A stretch of DNA of 34,128 nt from CAZAIO01 sp964485235 (GTDB lineage: Bacteria; Chloroflexota; Dehalococcoidia; GIF9; UBA5629): positions 1 through 34,128 of the forward strand of contig CAZAIO010000013.1 of the NCBI GenBank assembly GCA_964485235.1, written 5' to 3'. Position 1 is the first letter of the stretch; each line of letters begins with the position of its first letter. This document shows, in pieces, positions 26,234-34,128 of this stretch. The translations under genes were made by a program, and so were the position numbers. A model generated the notes under the pieces. The model made no database searches. It had not been told where the DNA came from and was given only the letters and a program-made list of their open reading frames with translations.

Positions 26234-26240
26234 AAGGAGG
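26234..26240 (+). promoter_or_regulatory. Ribosome binding site fixing a TTG start
   Basis: AAGGAGG, a near-perfect site, lies 5 bp before the TTG at 26246. It supports this unusual start for the acyl-CoA synthetase subunit. Confidence 0.75.
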
Positions 26241-26245
26241 ATAAA

Positions 26246-27658
26246 TTGACGAATTATCGGTCACTCGAACGTTTATTCAGACCATCGTCGATCGCTGTTA
26301 TCGGCGCTTCAAACTATACACAAAAGGGTGGCGGATTTCTGCTCAACGGTCTGATCAAGAATAATTTTAAAGGCCCTCTCTATCCGGTAAATCCACGGGA
26401 ATCTGAAATACTTGGCCTTAAAAGTTACCCCGGTATTATGGATATCCCGGAAGTCGCCGACCTGGCTATCATTGCTATTTCAGCAAGACTTGTACCGCAG
26501 GTCATGCTCGAATGCGGACGGAAAGGCATTAAATTCGTTGTAATCCACAGTGTAGGTTTTGCTGAAATGGGCGCCGACGGCAAGGAACTGGAACAGGAGA
26601 CACTTCAAATTGCCCGAAGCAACGGTATCCGGTTTGTTGGGCCCAATTGTATGGGTCTCTGTTGTCCTGATATTGGGCTTAATACAATCAGGCCCGGCAC
26701 CAAATTACGTAACGAAAGCGGTTGCGTAGCTTTCCTGGGACAAAGCGGTTGGGCAAGTCAAAACTTTATCGCCCTAGGCTATGAAAAAGGTCTCCGTTTT
26801 AGCAAGGTGGTTAGTGTCGGCAATCAGGGAGATTTATGTTTTGAAGACTTACTGGACTATCTCCGTACCGATGAACAGACCAGAGTTATCGGTTGTTATA
26901 TCGAGGGAATTAAACAGGGTAAGAAATTCATGCATCTGGTGAAGCAGATTTCCTCTATAAAACCGGTAATAGTGTGGAAGGCAGGAAGGACTGCGGCTGG
27001 CATCAAAGCAGTCTCCTCGCATACAGCTTCTTTAGCTGGAAACAGCAATATCTTTGACATTGCACTGAGGCAGAACGGGGCAATTTCTGCACATAATCTT
27101 GAAGACCTTGTTGATCTGGCAGCAGGTTTTACCTGTCCTGTATTACCGAATGGTAACCGGCTTGGTGTAGTGGTAGAAGCGGGTGGCGGCGGTGTAGCCA
27201 CAGCGGACGCCCATGAGGCGCTGGGTCTGGAAATGCCTGTACTAACTGAAGCAAGACAAAAGGAGCTGACTGAAACCCTTCGCGATTCAGTAGTTGCTTT
27301 TCCCAATTTGCGCAATCCGGTAGATATAGTGTGGCCGCTTAACTGGAATACCGGCTGGGCTATACGAAAATGCCTTGAAATTGTATTAAAGGAAGTCGAT
27401 GCTGCGATTGCTATAGACTATGCTCCGCTCAATGAACGTCTGGCTTCAAAAATAGCAGCATTACGAGATGAAACCGGTAAACCGATTTTTATAATACCCG
27501 GTGATTCTATTGATCAAAAAAACGGCATGAGACGACTGGTGAGAAAAGGAGTGCCGTCTTTCGCTATACCTGAACGAGCGCTCAGGGTATTAGCAGCAAT
27601 GGTACAGTATGCTCAATATCGTCGTTATGACAATGGTCCCTGCAGCAAGCTATTCTGA
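26246..27658 (+). CDS. ADP-forming acyl-CoA synthetase alpha subunit (CoA-binding)
   Basis: A 470-residue protein matching the alpha part of NDP-forming acyl-CoA synthetases. It has a CoA-binding Rossmann domain (SIAVIGASNYTQKGGG, LYPVNP, DLAIIAISA), then FVGPNCMGL, FLGQSGWASQ and the phosphohistidine loop SSHTASLAG with His259. A third flavodoxin-like domain runs to the C-terminus. The enzyme interconverts an acyl-CoA plus ADP and phosphate with the free acid plus ATP. The ATP-grasp beta subunit needed for the full reaction is absent from the protein and from the window. It starts with TTG after a near-perfect ribosome binding site and is followed by a terminator. It may activate the imported acid or conserve energy from a CoA product. 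Confidence 0.87.
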   Translation: MTNYRSLERLFRPSSIAVIGASNYTQKGGGFLLNGLIKNNFKGPLYPVNPRESEILGLKSYPGIMDIPEVADLAIIAISARLVPQVMLECGRKGIKFVVIHSVGFAEMGADGKELEQETLQIARSNGIRFVGPNCMGLCCPDIGLNTIRPGTKLRNESGCVAFLGQSGWASQNFIALGYEKGLRFSKVVSVGNQGDLCFEDLLDYLRTDEQTRVIGCYIEGIKQGKKFMHLVKQISSIKPVIVWKAGRTAAGIKAVSSHTASLAGNSNIFDIALRQNGAISAHNLEDLVDLAAGFTCPVLPNGNRLGVVVEAGGGGVATADAHEALGLEMPVLTEARQKELTETLRDSVVAFPNLRNPVDIVWPLNWNTGWAIRKCLEIVLKEVDAAIAIDYAPLNERLASKIAALRDETGKPIFIIPGDSIDQKNGMRRLVRKGVPSFAIPERALRVLAAMVQYAQYRRYDNGPCSKLF

Positions 27659-27727
27659 AACAATAGTAGCAATATTCGAAACTACATTAGTACTATTTTA
27701 AAACTCGACGACGCATAATTATCATCC

Positions 27728-27750
27728 TGCCGGTTTTCTCCGGCAATTTT
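27728..27750 (+). terminator. Rho-independent terminator after the acyl-CoA synthetase gene
   Basis: TGCCGG (27728-27733) and CCGGCA (27740-27745) form a GC-rich stem around TTTTCT, followed by ATTTT. It lies 70 bp after the stop codon. The T-run is short, so it may be moderate in strength. Confidence 0.55.
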
Positions 27751-27915
27751 CCCGCGATTTCTTTTCAGGTATTTTGCCGACAGCATAGATATCCACTTCT
27801 CAAATACTTTCAAACAAACATGAGTATTATAAATCGATCTTGAAACAGGCTTTTATATATCGGCCCAATATATAATTAGAATTTAGAACTATTCATTATT
27901 AAAATGATTTGAATA

Positions 27916-27944
27916 TTGAATTATTTTTTTTTAAATTATATAAT
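27916..27944 (+). promoter_or_regulatory. Sigma-70-type promoter of the MarR-dehydratase operon
   Basis: TTGAAT (27916-27921) and TATAAT (27939-27944) have the ideal 17-bp spacing, about 50 bp upstream of the MarR start. The palindrome ATTATATAAT (27935-27944) overlaps the -10 box. It could be the autoregulatory site of the MarR protein, though such AT palindromes are common. Confidence 0.65.
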
Positions 27945-27991
27945 ATATCCTGTTATATCAACTGTCAGTACGTGAAAGGATAGAATAAACT

Positions 27992-28480
27992 ATGGTCAAG
28001 AAATCCACACGTCAAAGCGATATAGAAAAAATACGCCAGGAAATCCTATCAATGAACCTCTCCCGGTTGCTGGTTTTCTCCGATGTAATAAACAGGTATA
28101 TCCAGCTTAGAACAAATCGCGATTCCAGCTGGTTAAGAACAAATGCAGTCCTTTTTATCATTACGAGAGGCGGCAAGCTGACGCCGAGCCAGCTTGCAAA
28201 AATTATGCTGCGATCCAGGAATAGTGTAACTGTACTGGTCGAAGGACTGGAGAAAGACGGTCTGGTAAGGAGATATCACCCTAGAAGCAATCGCAGAACA
28301 GTTTACATCGAAGTAACGCAAGATGGCTTGTCATTCATTATGGCAAAGCTGGATATGCTTACATCGCTTGAAGATGAGCTTAAATCGTTTCTTGATGATG
28401 ATGAACTGCAAACTCTCGTTGCTCTTACCCGTAAATTAAGACTTGCCATGATTGAAAAGATTACAGGCTTGAAGTCTTAA
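27992..28480 (+). CDS. MarR family transcriptional regulator
   Basis: A 162-residue regulator with a central winged helix: LRTNAVLFIITRGGKLTPSQLAKIMLRSRNSVTVLVEGLEKDGLVRRYHPRSNRRTVYIEVTQDG in outline, with the wing at about residues 92-105. Flanking helices serve dimerisation. MarR proteins usually repress their own operon and respond to an aromatic or CoA-linked ligand. It is first in the operon, 22 bp before the dehydratase-family subunit gene, so it most likely controls the BcrC-CaiB-CaiB-BcrB set. A clear promoter lies just upstream. Confidence 0.88.
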   Translation: MVKKSTRQSDIEKIRQEILSMNLSRLLVFSDVINRYIQLRTNRDSSWLRTNAVLFIITRGGKLTPSQLAKIMLRSRNSVTVLVEGLEKDGLVRRYHPRSNRRTVYIEVTQDGLSFIMAKLDMLTSLEDELKSFLDDDELQTLVALTRKLRLAMIEKITGLKS

Positions 28481-28502
28481 AACAAGTCTATGAAGGAGAA
28501 CA

Positions 28503-29651
28503 ATGGAACCATTTGAGATAATGCAAAAGCATTATCATCAGCGAGACTTAGCTGCCAGAAAATGGAAGGAAAACGGAGGAAAGGTGGCAGGTTATTTCTG
28601 TGATAACGTTCCCCATGAAATGATCACCGCTGCTGGCTTTTTCCCATTTCGTCTTAGTGGTGATCCGAATGGCGGCACCGAGCTTGCGGATACATATACA
28701 GAGCCCTTCTACCAACCGGATGTACGTTCCATGTTGAATATGCTCCTTTCCGGGCAGTATGATTTCCTTGATTTCCTGATTATCCCGCATTCAAGAGATG
28801 CCGTAGTCGCCTTGTATGATCACCTGAGAAGAATAAAACAGATTGATCCATCCCTGACACTTCCCGAAATTCATCTATTTGATATCCCTCACACTAGATT
28901 CTGGACAAGTGCCCTTTATATGCGCGACCGGATACATGAATTTAAAAAAAAGCTTGAGGAGTGGTCAGGGAAAGAAATATTAAAAACATCGCTTTCAGAT
29001 GCTATAGCATCCGGAAATGAAAACAGGCGGTTGCTTAAAGATATTGCCGCTCTGAGAGCTTCTGAGCCACCTCGGATCTCGGGCGTGGAAGCACTTCAAA
29101 TAATCGGTTCATCCATGTTCATGCTCAAAGAAGAGCATAACAGTCTGCTCAACCAATTTCTTAAGACAGCCGACAAGCTTCCTGCCAGAGACGGCATACG
29201 TCTCTTTGTCGAAGGGAGCCCAATTGACAACGTGCAATTTTATACGCTTATTGAATCCTGTAAAGCGACTATTATCGGGGAAGATAGCTGTTGGGGGAAC
29301 AGGTATTCTGATAACTTTATAGACACTGCTACTGACCCGTTAGAGGCTATTGCTGAAAGATATCACCTTAAATCGTCCTGTCCCTATATGCATTCCATGA
29401 AGCGGAGAGTTAAATATTGTGTGCATAGCGCTCTGGAGGCAAAATCGCAAGGAGTGATATTTTACTTCCTCGAATGGGACAATCCCCCCGTCTGGGAATA
29501 TCCCGATCAAAAAAAGGCATTAGGAGAAAAAGGAATACCCGTTTTATGCTTCGAGATGCAGAAATATGCTCTCTCTGATCATGACAGTGACCATGTGAAA
29601 GATCTTACTGTTCAATTCATTGAAGAAATAAATTTAAAAACTAACAAGTAG
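28503..29651 (+). CDS. 2-hydroxyacyl-CoA dehydratase / BcrC-like subunit lacking cluster cysteines
   Basis: A 382-residue protein with the short-lineage fold (VAGYFCDNVPHEMITAAGFFPFRLSG, RSMLNMLLSGQYDFLDFLIIPHSRDAV, GIPVLCFEM). The three positions that normally bind the [4Fe-4S] cluster are not cysteine. CPxxR is replaced by Q71-P-D-V-R, the SCD motif reads S-R98-D, and the third site reads FLEWDNP. Its six cysteines (33, 253, 263, 293, 306, 349) lie elsewhere. I infer a structural or substrate-binding partner for the cysteine-containing BcrB-like protein at 32337. The start follows GAAGGAG; the operon continues with short spacers of about 25 bp. An alternative is a subunit with a different cofactor. 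Confidence 0.82.
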   Translation: MEPFEIMQKHYHQRDLAARKWKENGGKVAGYFCDNVPHEMITAAGFFPFRLSGDPNGGTELADTYTEPFYQPDVRSMLNMLLSGQYDFLDFLIIPHSRDAVVALYDHLRRIKQIDPSLTLPEIHLFDIPHTRFWTSALYMRDRIHEFKKKLEEWSGKEILKTSLSDAIASGNENRRLLKDIAALRASEPPRISGVEALQIIGSSMFMLKEEHNSLLNQFLKTADKLPARDGIRLFVEGSPIDNVQFYTLIESCKATIIGEDSCWGNRYSDNFIDTATDPLEAIAERYHLKSSCPYMHSMKRRVKYCVHSALEAKSQGVIFYFLEWDNPPVWEYPDQKKALGEKGIPVLCFEMQKYALSDHDSDHVKDLTVQFIEEINLKTNK

Positions 29652-29677
29652 TCATTATAAGCAGACGGAGATTATTT

Positions 29678-30919
29678 ATGTCTGATAGTTTATTAAGTGG
29701 TTTCCGGGCTCTGGACCTGACCGATGAAAAGGGATTTATTTGTGGAAAAATACTGGCAGCGCTTGGGGTAGAGACGATAAAGATCGATAAACCGGGAGAT
29801 AAACCGTCAGAATACCTTCCGCCGTTTTTTCACAAGTCCGATGGTTCGGAAACGAGCCTGTTCTGGTCTGCTTTCAATACGGACAAGCGAAGCATAACGC
29901 TGAACCTGGAAACCGGTCGGGGGAAGGACCTTTTCCGGAAGCTTGTTAAAACTTCTCATTTCATTTTGGAGTCGTTTGCGCCCGGACATATGGATAGCCT
30001 GGAGCTCGGTTATAAAGGTTTGGAACGGTTAAATCCCGGGATAATAATGACCTCAATAACTTATTTCGGACAGGAAGGCCCTTATTCTCAATATAAAGGA
30101 AGTGAGTTGATCGCTTCTGCCATGAGTGGTGTTATGTCAACTAACGGAGACCCCGATAGAGCACCTCTCAGAGAAGGACCTGACTCGATATGTTACCGTT
30201 CAAATGCAGCTGCTGCCCTGGGAACAGTAATTGCTCATTACCATCGGGAAACAACCGGTGATGGGCAACAGGTCGACGTGTCTTTTCAGGAAGTGGCAGC
30301 CAGCCGGACTATGTCAAATCTTGTGGTCTGGGAATTTGATAAACGTTTAATAAAACGAAATGCTGCAATCCGTACCGTTGGTGCGCGTGCTACCCAATGG
30401 ATCTGGCCGTGTAAGGACGGCTATGTATTCTGGCCCTACATGGGCGGGCAAGGTGGAGCGCGGGGCAATCGAGCGCTTTCTCAATGGATAGATGATGACG
30501 GACTGGAAAATCCGCTCAACAAAGTGACGAACTGGGAAGCATTTGATTTCGCTTCTATATCTAAGGATGACCTTGAAATTCACCACAAAGCAATACAGGC
30601 ATTTTTTATGAACCATACAAAGAAAGAGATCGAAGAGGAGGGAGTGAGGAGAGGAATACATGCGAGTCCGATATATAGTCCTGCCGACGTCCTGCAATAT
30701 CCGCAGTTTAAAGAAAGAGGGTACTGGGTAGAACTGGAACATCCCGAGGAAGGCATGAGCCTCAATTATCCAGGGCATTTCTTTTTAAGTAACGAAACTG
30801 ATAACTCGATAAAACGTCGGGCACCTTATATCGGTGAGGACAATGAGGATATATATTTACGTGAAATGGGATTAACAGAAGATGAAATGAATGACCTTAA
30901 AAAAACAGGGGTAATTTAA
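29678..30919 (+). CDS. CaiB/BaiF (class III) CoA transferase 1
   Basis: A 413-residue class III CoA transferase, which moves CoA between acids through an aspartyl intermediate. The N-terminal Rossmann part is seen in FRALDLTDEKGFICGKILAALG and NTDKRSITLNL. Asp169, in GPDSICYRSN, occupies the position of the catalytic aspartate of formyl-CoA transferase. HRETTGDGQQVDVSFQE is the family signature. It lies 26 bp after the BcrC-like gene and 24 bp before a second transferase. Such transferases supply the CoA ester for dehydratases, as FldA does for phenyllactate dehydratase, so the context is coherent. The acid substrates are unknown. Confidence 0.9.
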   Translation: MSDSLLSGFRALDLTDEKGFICGKILAALGVETIKIDKPGDKPSEYLPPFFHKSDGSETSLFWSAFNTDKRSITLNLETGRGKDLFRKLVKTSHFILESFAPGHMDSLELGYKGLERLNPGIIMTSITYFGQEGPYSQYKGSELIASAMSGVMSTNGDPDRAPLREGPDSICYRSNAAAALGTVIAHYHRETTGDGQQVDVSFQEVAASRTMSNLVVWEFDKRLIKRNAAIRTVGARATQWIWPCKDGYVFWPYMGGQGGARGNRALSQWIDDDGLENPLNKVTNWEAFDFASISKDDLEIHHKAIQAFFMNHTKKEIEEEGVRRGIHASPIYSPADVLQYPQFKERGYWVELEHPEEGMSLNYPGHFFLSNETDNSIKRRAPYIGEDNEDIYLREMGLTEDEMNDLKKTGVI

Positions 30920-30943
30920 ATTCAGAAACAGGTAGATGTAAAT

Positions 30944-32243
30944 ATGAAAAAACAGGCATTGGCGGGGATAAAGGTTCTGGACTTTGGCTGGGCTCTGGTT
31001 GGTAGCTTAACAAGTAAACAACTTGCCGACCATGGAGCACAGGTAGTTCGCGTTGAATCTATCACACACATAGATTTGCCAAGAGCAAACCGCATGACCT
31101 CCGGGTCCTCGGGCACAAATCCGGATGATAAACCGTGGTTTACCCACCTCAATACTTCGAAATACAGTATAGCGCTCAATCTGAAATGCGCTTCAGCAAA
31201 AGACATTATAGAAAAGCTTGTACGCTGGGCTGATGTAATCAATGCGAACATGGTACCGGGAACACTCGCCAGATTGGGTTTTGGTTATGACCAGGTGAGA
31301 GCAATTAAGCCCGACATAATAATGGCTGAAGGAAGTGCATACGGACAGACCGGTCCTATGGCCCATGAATGGGGCGTCGATGGAACTGGTGCAGCCCTAT
31401 CAGGGTATCTTGATCTTACCGGCTGGCCGGACAGGGGGCCGGTTGGGCCTAATGCTCCCTATGGTGATGTAGTACTCCCATTTTTTATAGCTACTGCCAT
31501 CGTTGCCGCGCTGGACTACAGGCGGCGTACCGGAAAAGGACAATACATAGATGCCAGTATGCTGGAGGTCTGTGTTCATCAGATCACGCCATCCCTCCTG
31601 GATTGTGAAGCCAACGGGCATTTACAGACGCGAAATGGTAACCGAATTACTTATGCTGCTCCCCACGGTGTGTTCCCATGCAAAGGAGACGACCGATGGT
31701 GTGCAATCGGAGTATTCACTGAAGATGAGTGGGAAGCTTTTTGCCGGGTTATAGGTAAACCGGAATTGATAAAAGACCCTGCATTTTCCACTTTGAAATC
31801 AAGAAAGGACAATGAAGCCGAACTGGAAAGGGCGCTGGCCCACGGGGCAAAAATAATCGGCANNNNNNNNNNAATTCAGAAGGCCTGCACGGACATCTCC
31901 CCGGTTGGAAAAACTGGTGGCGGCTTGGACATCGAAGCGTACTGCCGAAGAAATTATGAAAATGTTGCAGGCTGCAGGTGTGCCAGCAGGCGTAGTACAG
32001 ACCATGCAGGATATTGTTGACCACGATCCCCAGTTAAAAATGAGGGAATTTCTTATACCCCTGAAACATCCGGTTATAGGCATTTTTGGACATCCAACGC
32101 CACCTTATAAATTATCGAAAACCGGGGCAAAAGTAACCACGTCACCATGTTTAGGAGAACACACCGAATATATTTGTACTGAACTTCTGCGTATATCCGA
32201 CGAGGAATTTATTAATCTATGGCAGCAGGGAATATTCGAATAA
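30944..32243 (+). CDS. CaiB/BaiF (class III) CoA transferase 2, interrupted by N gap
   Basis: A class III CoA transferase of roughly 430 residues. It begins LAGIKVLDFGWALVGSLTSKQLADHGAQVVRVES. Asp175 in APYGDVVLPFF is at the catalytic aspartate position, followed by YRRRTGKGQYIDASMLE. Ten N bases at 31863-31872 interrupt it. The coding frame after the gap (LEKLVAAWTSKRTAEEIMKMLQAAGVPAGVVQ) is shifted relative to the frame before it, so the true gap length is not 10. The gene itself is probably intact. It differs clearly from transferase 1, so the two may act on different acids or together as a heteromer. The stop is followed by 93 bp before the BcrB-like gene. Confidence 0.87.
31863..31872. 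other. Assembly gap of 10 N
   Basis: Ten N bases lie inside CoA transferase 2. Reading straight through gives a frameshifted product that stops at 32020, whereas the true frame continues to 32243. The gap size is therefore wrong, or the join duplicates or loses a few bases. Confidence 0.9.
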
Positions 32244-32336
32244 GCTCAACATACATTTCAATAATACGAAAAATAAAGCGGAAGGATCTATAAACCGGTA
32301 AAGAAGATATATAGAAAGACATTAGCAGGTAAAAAG

Positions 32337-33584
32337 TTGAAAGCGAAACAATTAAAAAGTTCTATTGAAGGAGCTGCTTACCAGAAAGAATGGTTCAAGA
32401 AGACGAAAGAGAGACTGAGCCACGGTGAGCCATTCGCACTCGCTCAGGCAGATACACCTCACGAGATATTTCTTACCATGGATATTCCGGTAATACCGGT
32501 GCAATGGTGGTCTGCGATTATTGCCGCCAAGCGATTGTCTCCTTATTATTTCGATCTCATGAACGAGCGGGGTTACCAGAGAAACCTGTGCCGTTACTGC
32601 AGCCTGCCGCTTGCCTGTACCATGGACCACAATCCGGAACGTGCACCATGGGGTGGACTGCCCAGGCCCACAGTGCTCCTGGCAGAATTGACCTGCGACT
32701 CGCATACTAAAATATTTGAACTCTGGGCTCGCGAATACAATACATTTTTCTTTCCGCTCGAACACACCATCAGCACAGCATCTCACTCGCGCTGGTGGGA
32801 AAAGATAAAACATCACTGGGACGAGGTAATCGAACCACATAGACTGGACTTGAGAGTAGAAGAGTTGAAATCACTGATAAGGTTTTTGGAAATTACGACG
32901 GATAGAGTATTCAGTCATGCAAGACTGGTAGATATTATGGAAAAGATAAATGAGCAGGAAGAATATTTCAGAAAGACCCGTGACCTGATAGCCGGTACCA
33001 TACCCTGTCCGGTAAGCGTGCCGGACCAGATAAGTGCCACCATGAATCCACAGTGGCACCGTGGTACACAGTGGGGGCTCGACCAGGCAAAGATGTTTTT
33101 TGAAGAGGTTAAAGAGAGGGTAGACAAAAAAGAAGCTGCCTGCACGAATGAGAGGTTAAGGTTCATGTGGATCGGACCGGGACTATGGCATAATACCGAT
33201 TTCTACCACTATTTTGAGGAGAAGTACGGCGCTGTTTTCGTCTGTTCAAATTATCTCTCGGTTGCCGCCGACTGCTATGCCAGAGATATCCTCGATGACC
33301 CGCTGAGAGCTCTTGCCAGTCGCCATATAGTCATGGGAGAGTACTTGCGTCAACCTGAATGGCTCTTAAAAGAAGCAGAGCTGCACAACGTTAGTGGTGC
33401 GGTAATGATAGTATCCGAAAGCTGTATTCGCGATGTTGCGCGCAAGTTCACGCAAATCGCTTTTGAAAATGCCGGAATTCCCTTCCTTACCATTTATGCT
33501 GACGTTGTCGATGCAAGGGAATGGGATGATGAAAAGGTTAAAGCTCAGGTTTCTGCTTTTATAGAAGAAAAAATTTTATCCTGA
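32337..33584 (+). CDS. Benzoyl-CoA reductase BcrB-like / 2-hydroxyacyl-CoA dehydratase subunit
   Basis: A 415-residue protein of the BcrB/BzdO/HgdA-like lineage. Recognisable segments are VIPVQWWSAIIAAKRLSPYY, NLCRYCSLPLAC (Cys85, 88, 94), AELTCDSHTKIFELW (Cys120), RFMWIGPGLWHNTDFYHYFEEKYGAVFV and SESCIRDVARK (Cys363). Cys85 or Cys88, Cys120 and Cys363 would hold the [4Fe-4S] cluster. It is the natural partner of the cysteine-poor subunit at 28503; together they resemble the BC core of class I benzoyl-CoA reductase or a dehydratase. The start is TTG (AGCAGGT site); no ATG or GTG precedes it after the in-frame stop at 32274. No BcrA/BcrD-type activator is present in the window. Confidence 0.85.
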   Translation: MKAKQLKSSIEGAAYQKEWFKKTKERLSHGEPFALAQADTPHEIFLTMDIPVIPVQWWSAIIAAKRLSPYYFDLMNERGYQRNLCRYCSLPLACTMDHNPERAPWGGLPRPTVLLAELTCDSHTKIFELWAREYNTFFFPLEHTISTASHSRWWEKIKHHWDEVIEPHRLDLRVEELKSLIRFLEITTDRVFSHARLVDIMEKINEQEEYFRKTRDLIAGTIPCPVSVPDQISATMNPQWHRGTQWGLDQAKMFFEEVKERVDKKEAACTNERLRFMWIGPGLWHNTDFYHYFEEKYGAVFVCSNYLSVAADCYARDILDDPLRALASRHIVMGEYLRQPEWLLKEAELHNVSGAVMIVSESCIRDVARKFTQIAFENAGIPFLTIYADVVDAREWDDEKVKAQVSAFIEEKILS

Positions 33585-33595
33585 AGAGGGCAAAA

Positions 33596-34128
33596 ATGAC
33601 ACATAAAACGTTGGCAATGATGGCTGTCGGTGATCTGATACTTGATGAGCCGCAAGCTGAGACTTATTTTGATCATGTAGCATCGGCGCTGAAATCAGCC
33701 GATGTAGTAGTTGGTCAGGTTGAAGTAGCCTTTACCGATGGCGGCTTTTGCGCATCGACAGATGTAGCGGCACCACCCTGCAATCCCATTAACATGAGCG
33801 CTATTCCCTATGCCGGCTTTAACGTTGCCACTCTTGCAGGCAATCATATCTGGGATTCAGGTCCTGCCGGTATACAGGATACAATAGCTGGCCTTTGTAA
33901 TTACGGCATTGCCGTGACCGGCGCTGGTATGAATATCGATGAAGCCAGACGTCCGGCAATAATCACACGTGACAACGTAACCTTTGGTTTTCTATCTTAT
34001 AACTGTGTCGGACCAAGGGAATCATGGGCAACCGTCAAAAAACCCGGATGTGCTTATGTAAATATTCTCACTCACTACGAACTCGATCATGCAACTCCCG
34101 GAGGCCCCCCATCTATATACACCTTTGC
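33596..34128 (+). CDS. CapA family protein, 3' truncated by window end
   Basis: About 177 residues are visible. The start MTHKTLAMMAVGDLILDEP and the later FNVATLAGNHIWDSGPAGI and FGFLSYN segments match the metallophosphatase-like PGA_cap/CapA fold (GD motif, GNH motif). There is no signal peptide, so it is probably cytoplasmic. That is unlike the capsule CapA proteins and suggests a phosphatase or hydrolase role. It starts 11 bp after the BcrB-like stop with a GAGGG site and so belongs to the same operon. Its contribution there is unknown. Confidence 0.8.
   Translation, partial: MTHKTLAMMAVGDLILDEPQAETYFDHVASALKSADVVVGQVEVAFTDGGFCASTDVAAPPCNPINMSAIPYAGFNVATLAGNHIWDSGPAGIQDTIAGLCNYGIAVTGAGMNIDEARRPAIITRDNVTFGFLSYNCVGPRESWATVKKPGCAYVNILTHYELDHATPGGPPSIYTF

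Larger units (their letters stand above)
25778..26245. other. Intergenic region upstream of the acyl-CoA synthetase gene
   Basis: This 468-bp stretch holds a hairpin terminator candidate near its left end and the strong ribosome binding site at its right end. An 84-codon open frame (25995-26249) overlaps the downstream start. It has no ribosome binding site or recognisable motif, so I do not call it. No clear promoter boxes were identified. Confidence 0.5.
27659..27991. other. Intergenic region upstream of the MarR gene
   Basis: This 333-bp AT-rich stretch contains the terminator of the preceding gene (27728-27750) and a good promoter for the MarR gene (27916-27944). A weaker inverted repeat (AATAGTA at 27662-27668, TACTATT at 27691-27697) also lies here. 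No gene was seen. Confidence 0.6.

Noticed and set aside
25995..26249. An 84-codon open frame before the acyl-CoA synthetase gene
   Set aside because: There is no ribosome binding site and the composition is unlike the neighbouring proteins. It overlaps the downstream start, whose strong ribosome binding site explains that region.

Overview
The window reads as a catabolic and redox gene island from a strictly anaerobic bacterium. It comes from a draft, probably metagenomic, assembly: there are two N gaps (22004-22103 and 31863-31872). The enzyme content is typical of anaerobes: seven subunits of the 2-hydroxyacyl-CoA dehydratase / benzoyl-CoA reductase superfamily, a tungsten aldehyde:ferredoxin oxidoreductase-type protein, class III CoA transferases, an ADP-forming acyl-CoA synthetase alpha subunit and two TRAP transporters. 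The two TRAP binding proteins are lipoproteins with Pro/Thr/Gln-rich linkers after the lipobox Cys. This style is common in Dehalococcoidia (Chloroflexota), but that placement is an inference from style and is weak. No tRNA, rRNA, CRISPR array, transposase or integrase was seen.

Layout. (1) 285-7508, plus strand: four paralogous large subunits of about 467 residues and one smaller subunit of 385 residues, all of the HgdB/BcrB-BcrC superfamily. The small subunit overlaps one large subunit by 8 bp. (2) 7616-17065, minus strand, transcribed leftward: AOR-type oxidoreductase, SDR dehydrogenase, MmgE/PrpD protein, a terminator, then TRAP binding protein, fused TRAP permease (DctQM) and a geranylgeranyl-reductase-like flavoprotein. 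(3) 17532-19004: a stand-alone DUF2779 nuclease, apparently unrelated to the catabolic genes. (4) 19228-25777, plus strand: IclR regulator, a second TRAP system (broken by the N gap), a flavodoxin-like protein and a fumarate-reductase-type flavoprotein. (5) 26246-27658: acyl-CoA synthetase alpha subunit. (6) 27992-34128: MarR regulator, a cysteine-poor BcrC-like subunit, two CaiB/BaiF CoA transferases, a BcrB-like subunit and the start of a CapA-type protein that runs off the end.

How it may work together (inference): organic acids enter through the TRAP systems. They are charged with CoA by the CaiB/BaiF transferases or the ADP-forming synthetase, and then undergo low-potential radical dehydration or reduction by the BcrBC/HgdAB-like enzymes. 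The SDR, MmgE/PrpD protein, AOR and flavoproteins would supply oxidation, hydration or electron-transfer steps. No substrate can be named from the sequence. No ASKHA-type ATPase activator (HgdC/BcrAD class) is visible in the window, although these enzymes normally need one.

The most unusual points are the four-large/one-small dehydratase array with six invariant cysteines, a dehydratase-family subunit that has lost all three cluster cysteines, and a TRAP binding protein lacking the usual carboxylate-binding arginine.
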